Assembly: GCA_965229445.1 (NCBI GenBank)
Contig: OZ245876.1
Location: forward strand, 930,001 to 994,000
Direction: 5' to 3'
Origin: Owenweeksia sp965229445
GTDB lineage: Bacteria > Bacteroidota > Bacteroidia > Flavobacteriales > Schleiferiaceae
DNA length: 64,000 nt
Both the position numbers and the translations under genes were made by a program. Every line of letters starts with the position of its first letter. Position 1 is the first letter of the stretch. Under the pieces are notes generated by a model, which worked only from the letters and a program-made list of their open reading frames with translations, ran no database searches and was not told the DNA's origin. This document shows, piece after piece, positions 60,224 through 64,000 of the stretch.

Positions 60224-60505
60224 ATGGCAAGGTCACTTAAAAAAGGTCCATACATATTTCACAAGCTAGACAAGAAAGTTCAGCAGAATGTAGAGGGAAA
60301 CAAAAAGGGAGTAATCAAGACGTATTCTCGTGCTTCCATGATTTCTCCGGAATTTGTAGGACAAACCATTGCCGTGCATAACGGACGGACTTTTGTTCCG
60401 GTATTTGTTACTGAGAACATGGTAGGTCACAAGCTTGGTGAATTCGCCCCCACCCGCACTTATCGCGGACACGGTGGTAACAAGAAAGATAAAGGTAAGC
60501 GCTAA
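60224..60505 (+). CDS. rpsS: 30S ribosomal protein S19
   Basis: Protein of 93 residues in the 30S head near the A-site finger. Typical ARSLKKGPYIFHKLDKKV, RASMISPEFVGQTIAVHNGR and GHKLGEFAPTRTYRGHGG. Five bases after rplB. Confidence 0.98.
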   Translation: MARSLKKGPYIFHKLDKKVQQNVEGNKKGVIKTYSRASMISPEFVGQTIAVHNGRTFVPVFVTENMVGHKLGEFAPTRTYRGHGGNKKDKGKR

Positions 60506-60516
60506 TACACTTAGAT

Positions 60517-60957
60517 ATGGGTGCCCGTAAAAGACAAAGAGCTGAAGCGATCAAAGAGGCCAGAAAAGATTTGGCCATCGCAAAACTGAACAACTGCCCT
60601 ACCTCACCGCGTAAAATGAGGCTGGTTGCTGATATGGTTAGAGGAATGGATGTGGATAAGGCCATGTTTGTTCTCAAACACAGCAGCAAGGAAGCTAGTA
60701 TTCGTCTTGAGAAATTGATTCTATCTGCTACCCACAATTGGGCACAGAAGAATGAGGATGCGAATATGGATGAGGCTGGATTGTATGTTAAAGAAATTAG
60801 TGTAGACAGTGCCAGGATGCTGAAGCGTATTCAGCCAGCACCTCAGGGTCGTGCACATCGCATTCGCAAGAGAAGCAATCACGTCACCGTGATCCTTGAT
60901 TCTCGCAAAAGCGAAGAGGTAGCAGAAGTAGAAGAAGTTAACGATAGTAATTCATAA
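60517..60957 (+). CDS. rplV: 50S ribosomal protein L22
   Basis: Tunnel protein of 146 residues; longer than the E. coli form (110) by N-terminal (about 10) and acidic C-terminal extensions. Core matches include CPTSPRKMRLVADMVRGMDV, the loop PAPQGRAHRIRKRSNHVTVIL that lines the tunnel, and a tail EEVAEVEEVNDSNS. The acidic tail is common in Bacteroidota L22 as far as I recall. Confidence 0.95.
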   Translation: MGARKRQRAEAIKEARKDLAIAKLNNCPTSPRKMRLVADMVRGMDVDKAMFVLKHSSKEASIRLEKLILSATHNWAQKNEDANMDEAGLYVKEISVDSARMLKRIQPAPQGRAHRIRKRSNHVTVILDSRKSEEVAEVEEVNDSNS

Positions 60958-60961
60958 CCGA

Positions 60962-61684
60962 ATGGGACAAAAGACAAACCCGATTGGTAACAGATTAGGT
61001 TTCATCCGTGGATGGGACAGCAATTGGTATGGCGGCCGTGATTACGGTGATAAAATTGCCGAAGATGATAAAGTGCGTAAATATCTGTATGCGCGTTTAT
61101 CCAAGGCTTCAGTAAGTCGCATCATTATTGAGCGCACCCTGAAGTTGGTAACCATTACTATTACTACCAGTCGCCCGGGAATTATTATCGGAAAAGGTGG
61201 TCAGGAGGTTGATAAGCTTAAAGAAGAGCTGAAGAAATTAACCAAAAAAGAAGTTCAGATAAACATCTTTGAGATTAAGCGTCCGGAGCTTGATGCTAAA
61301 TTGGTGGCAGATAGTGTTGCACGTCAGATTGAAGGCAGAATCAGCTTTCGTCGTGCTGTAAAGATGGCTATTGCTGCTTCTATGAGAATGGGTGCCGAGG
61401 GAATTAAGATTCAGGTTTCTGGTAGATTGAATGGTGCGGAAATGGCTCGTTCGGAAATGTACAAGGACGGTCGTACACCGCTTCATACCTTTCGTGCGGA
61501 TATAGATTATGCACTTTCAGAAGCTCACACTACATACGGACGTATTGGTGTAAAAGTGTGGATTATGAAAGGTGAGGTATACGGAAAGCGGGACCTAAGT
61601 AATTTGTTGGGTACGGTTAAGAAGACTGGCGGTCCTGGTGGATCCGGTGGTCGTGACCGCGGAGGCCGCAGAAAGAGAAAGTAA
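60962..61684 (+). CDS. rpsC: 30S ribosomal protein S3
   Basis: mRNA-entry protein of 240 residues with GQKTNPIGNRLGFIRGWDSN, the KH motif RPGIIIGKGGQEVDKLKEEL and GRTPLHTFRADIDYA. The C terminus is a Gly/Arg-rich tail (GGPGGSGGRDRGGRRKRK). Four bases after rplV. Confidence 0.97.
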   Translation: MGQKTNPIGNRLGFIRGWDSNWYGGRDYGDKIAEDDKVRKYLYARLSKASVSRIIIERTLKLVTITITTSRPGIIIGKGGQEVDKLKEELKKLTKKEVQINIFEIKRPELDAKLVADSVARQIEGRISFRRAVKMAIAASMRMGAEGIKIQVSGRLNGAEMARSEMYKDGRTPLHTFRADIDYALSEAHTTYGRIGVKVWIMKGEVYGKRDLSNLLGTVKKTGGPGGSGGRDRGGRRKRK

Positions 61685-61707
61685 GACTTTAAAGAGCATT
61701 AGATAAA

Positions 61708-62130
61708 ATGTTACAGCCGAAGAAAACGAAACACAGAAAGCAGTTCAAAGGGCGCATGAAGGGCAATGCAGGCCGTGGTCATCAGATCGCATTTGGCAGC
61801 TTTGCTATTAAAGCCACCGACTCTGTTTTCATCACTTCCCGTCAAATAGAGGCAGCTCGTATCGCAGCTACGCGTTATATGAAAAGGGAAGGACAGTTGT
61901 GGATCAGAATTTTCCCAGACAAACCTATCACTAAGAAGCCTGCAGAGGTGAGGATGGGTAAGGGAAAAGGAGCTCTGGATCATTGGGTAGCCGTGGTAAA
62001 ACCAGGAAGGATCATCTTCGAGTTGGATGGTGTTAACTCTGAAATTGCACAGGAAGCTTTGCGTCTTGCTGCTCAGAAGCTACCCGTAAAATGCAAGTTT
62101 GTGGTACGTCGTGATTACGTCGGCGCCTAA
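61708..62130 (+). CDS. rplP: 50S ribosomal protein L16
   Basis: Protein of 140 residues near the A-site tRNA. MLQPKKTKHRKQFKGRMKG at the start and IRIFPDKPITKKPAEVRMGKG, which holds the Arg hydroxylated in some bacteria. Normal length. Confidence 0.98.
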   Translation: MLQPKKTKHRKQFKGRMKGNAGRGHQIAFGSFAIKATDSVFITSRQIEAARIAATRYMKREGQLWIRIFPDKPITKKPAEVRMGKGKGALDHWVAVVKPGRIIFELDGVNSEIAQEALRLAAQKLPVKCKFVVRRDYVGA

Positions 62131-62143
62131 ATAGAAATAGACG

Positions 62144-62344
62144 ATGAAAGCATCTGTAGTTAGAGAAATGACCACTCAGGAAATTAAGGAGCAGCTTGTT
62201 GAAGAGAAGCTGAACTACTCCAAGATGAAAATGGCGCATACCATTTCACCCTTAGAGAACCCTATACAACTGAGGAATAAAAGAAAAGACATCGCGAGGC
62301 TGGCTTCCGAGTTACGCAATCGGGAAATTAACGCTGAACAGTAA
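62144..62344 (+). CDS. rpmC: 50S ribosomal protein L29
   Basis: Small two-helix protein of 66 residues at the tunnel exit. MTTQEIKEQLVEEKLNYSKM and NPIQLRNKRKDIARLASELR match the family. Thirteen bases after rplP. Confidence 0.95.
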   Translation: MKASVVREMTTQEIKEQLVEEKLNYSKMKMAHTISPLENPIQLRNKRKDIARLASELRNREINAEQ

Positions 62345-62355
62345 TACTTCTGGAA

Positions 62356-62622
62356 ATGGAAGAGAAGAGCATAAGAAATTTAAGAAAGGAACGTATCGGT
62401 ATCGTTACCAGTAACAAAATGGAAAAGTCCATTACGGTTTCTGTAGAACGTAAGAGAAAACATCCTATGTACGGGAAGTTTGTAAAATCGACCAAGAAGT
62501 TCCACGCTCATGATGAGAAGAATGATTGTAACGTAGGAGATACGGTGCGCATCATGGAAACTCGTCCGATGAGCAAGACCAAGAACTGGAGATTAGTGGA
62601 AATAATTGAAAGGGCTAAGTAA
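62356..62622 (+). CDS. rpsQ: 30S ribosomal protein S17
   Basis: OB-fold early-assembly protein of 88 residues: RKERIGIVTSNKMEKSITVS, HPMYGKFVKSTKKFHAHDE and RPMSKTKNWRLVEI. Two bases before rplN. Confidence 0.97.
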   Translation: MEEKSIRNLRKERIGIVTSNKMEKSITVSVERKRKHPMYGKFVKSTKKFHAHDEKNDCNVGDTVRIMETRPMSKTKNWRLVEIIERAK

Positions 62623-62624
62623 GA

Positions 62625-62993
62625 ATGTTACAGCAGGAATCAAGACTAAAAGTTGCTGATAATACCGGAGCCAAGGAGGTTCTGTGCATCAGGGTATTGG
62701 GCGGTACCAAAAGACGTTACGCCTCTGTGGGAGACAAGATCGTAGTATCAGTAAAGAATGCTACTCCTTCCGGTAATGTTAAGAAAGGTCAGGTATCTAC
62801 CGCAGTGGTGGTTCGCACCAAAAAGGAAGTCCGTCGCGCCGATGGTTCTTACATCCGCTTCGATGATAATGCCTGCGTGTTGTTAAACCCTACCGGTGAG
62901 ATGAGAGGAACACGTGTTTTTGGTCCTGTCTCTCGTGAGCTGCGCGACAAACAATATATGAGAATTGTATCTCTGGCACCAGAGGTACTGTAA
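62625..62993 (+). CDS. rplN: 50S ribosomal protein L14
   Basis: Protein of 122 residues at the intersubunit bridge. MLQQESRLKVADNTGAKEVL and the end GPVSRELRDKQYMRIVSLAPEVL are standard. It opens the spc part of the operon. Confidence 0.98.
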   Translation: MLQQESRLKVADNTGAKEVLCIRVLGGTKRRYASVGDKIVVSVKNATPSGNVKKGQVSTAVVVRTKKEVRRADGSYIRFDDNACVLLNPTGEMRGTRVFGPVSRELRDKQYMRIVSLAPEVL

Positions 62994-63004
62994 AGAATAC
63001 AAGA

Positions 63005-63322
63005 ATGGCCAAGCTGCATATTAAGAAAGGCGATACTGTTAAAGTTCTGGCAGGAGAGAATAAGGGGGAAACCGGAAAGGTTATCCAGATTCTTCCTGGA
63101 AAGAACAAGGCATTGGTGGAAGGCATCAATGTGGTCAAGAAGCACAATAAACCCACGGCGGAGAATCCGCAGGGTGGAATTACCGAGATGGAAGCCCCAG
63201 TGCATTTATCTAACCTGATGTATGTGGATGCCAATGGTGAAGCTTCTCGCGTTGGTCGTAAAAAGGATGACAACGGGAAAATGGTGAGATATTCCAAGAA
63301 AACCCAGGAAATTATCAAGTAA
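63005..63322 (+). CDS. rplX: 50S ribosomal protein L24
   Basis: Assembly-initiator protein of 105 residues with a KOW domain (KKGDTVKVLAGENKGETGKV), KKHNKPTAENPQGGITEMEA and YVDANGEASRVGRKK. Its stop overlaps the ATG of rplE by one base. Confidence 0.97.
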   Translation: MAKLHIKKGDTVKVLAGENKGETGKVIQILPGKNKALVEGINVVKKHNKPTAENPQGGITEMEAPVHLSNLMYVDANGEASRVGRKKDDNGKMVRYSKKTQEIIK

Positions 63323-63870
63323 TGGACTTCTCAGTAAAATTAAAAGACAAGTACAACGATACCATCGTTAAAGAACTGGAGCAGGAGTTCGGTTATGAGA
63401 ACCATATGGAGGTTCCACGCCTAACAAAAATTGTACTCTCACAAGGTGTGGGTGCAGCTACAGCAGATAAGAAGCTTATAGATAATGCCATTGAGGAAAT
63501 GACCACCATTACCGGTCAGAAGGCAGTACCTACCTATTCCAAGAAGGACATCTCTAACTTTAAGTTGAGAAAAGGAATGCCAATTGGAGCCAAGGTGACC
63601 CTTCGTGGTCAAAAGATGTATGAGTTTTTGGAGAGATTAATATGGTCTTCACTGCCTCGTATTCGCGACTTTAAAGGTATTAAGGCTACTGGTTTCGATG
63701 GGAGAGGCAACTATACTCTTGGGATCACGGAGCAAATCATCTTCCCGGAGATAGATATCGATAAGGTGAGCAGAATAAGTGGTATGGACATCACATTTGT
63801 GACTACTGCCAACACCGATAAGGAAGCAAAAGCACTATTAGAAAAAATTGGATTACCCTTTAAGAAGTAA
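63322..63870 (+). CDS. rplE: 50S ribosomal protein L5
   Basis: 5S rRNA-binding protein of 182 residues. NHMEVPRLTKIVLSQGVGAA, the P-site loop KLRKGMPIGAKVTLRGQKMYEFL and GNYTLGITEQIIFPEID are typical. Start overlaps rplX by one base (TAATGG). Confidence 0.98.
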   Translation: MDFSVKLKDKYNDTIVKELEQEFGYENHMEVPRLTKIVLSQGVGAATADKKLIDNAIEEMTTITGQKAVPTYSKKDISNFKLRKGMPIGAKVTLRGQKMYEFLERLIWSSLPRIRDFKGIKATGFDGRGNYTLGITEQIIFPEIDIDKVSRISGMDITFVTTANTDKEAKALLEKIGLPFKK

Positions 63871-63872
63871 TT

Positions 63873-64000
63873 ATGGCTAAGGAATCAATGAAAGCCCGTG
63901 AAAGGAAAAGGGCAAAAATGGTCGAGAAATACGCTGAGAAACGTGCGGCTCTTAAGGCTGCTGGGGATTATGAAGCCTTGCAAAAGCTTCCTAAGAACGC
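63873..64000 (+). CDS. rpsN: 30S ribosomal protein S14, N-terminal part (cut by window edge)
   Basis: The ATG at 63873, two bases after rplE, gives MAKESMKARERKRAKMVEKY and onward for 42 codons to the window end. This is the N terminus of the long (zinc-free type) S14; the rest is outside, so the absence of zinc Cys residues cannot be checked. Confidence 0.93.
   Translation, partial: MAKESMKARERKRAKMVEKYAEKRAALKAAGDYEALQKLPKN

Noticed and set aside
54499..64000. Loss of tuf as a deletion
   Set aside because: tuf is usually elsewhere in this phylum, so its absence here is not a rearrangement signal.

Overview
The window is chromosomal DNA from a member of the Bacteroidota, most likely a marine flavobacterium-like lineage (Flavobacteriales, perhaps near Cryomorphaceae/Schleiferiaceae; the family is a guess). 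Support comes from secreted proteins with type IX secretion C-terminal domains (YPNP motif), a DUF4290 protein beside murA, a DnaJ lacking one zinc centre, a MurA with Asp in place of the usual Cys, a promoter of the Bacteroidota form (TTG, 19 bp, TAnnTTTG) in front of rpsL, and weak use of Shine-Dalgarno sequences with many TTG starts.

Layout. 1-9909: housekeeping and peptide metabolism: end of fructose-1,6-bisphosphatase, a thioredoxin-fold protein, a POT peptide transporter next to a dipeptidyl peptidase IV, a GlcD-like FAD oxidase, a large type IX-secreted protein, a class III aminotransferase and a VTT membrane protein. 9984-22752: surface polysaccharide region: an O-antigen ligase-like polymerase/ligase, two family 2 glycosyltransferases, three sulfotransferase-like proteins, a methyltransferase, and a Wzm/Wzt-type ABC exporter. 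Inserted among these are a small membrane protein, an S41 peptidase lipoprotein and a second type IX-secreted PKD protein. 23186-24467: a complete IS481-family insertion sequence with a 5-bp target duplication. 24799-29765: recG, a small secreted protein and an M1 aminopeptidase. 29771-33315: an initiating sugar-phosphate transferase and two glycosyltransferases, probably belonging functionally with the first polysaccharide region. 33362-42764: an azurin-like lipoprotein, BioY, a MATE exporter, a HerA-like ATPase, small hypothetical proteins, and an overlapping operon running ABC ATPase, ABC permease, MscS channel, Ppx/GppA and a sigma54-type response regulator (to 44961). 44962-46474: 1.5 kb without a clear gene, holding a dispersed repeat and an array of a 228-bp repeat. 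46475-53338: dnaJ, grpE, a TlpA-like protein, murA, DUF4290 and a UvrD/PcrA helicase. 53339-53779: a cluster of hairpin-bearing intergenic repeats. 54347-64000: the joined str/S10/spc ribosomal protein operon, rpsL to rpsN, without tuf.

How the genes fit together. Polymerase/ligase, lipid-linked initiation enzyme, glycosyltransferases, sulfotransferases and an ABC exporter whose ATPase has a long C-terminal extension are the parts needed to make and export a (probably sulfated) cell-surface polysaccharide. DPP-IV, the M1 aminopeptidase and the POT transporter form a route for degrading and importing peptides. I did not find a clearly new multi-gene system. The most useful second looks are the sulfation/export locus, the dispersed and tandem repeats (one of which gives the empty site of the IS), a sulfotransferase gene with no standard start codon in the right place, the sigma54-type regulator without a DNA-binding domain, and a possible 42-residue membrane protein with a strong ribosome binding site.
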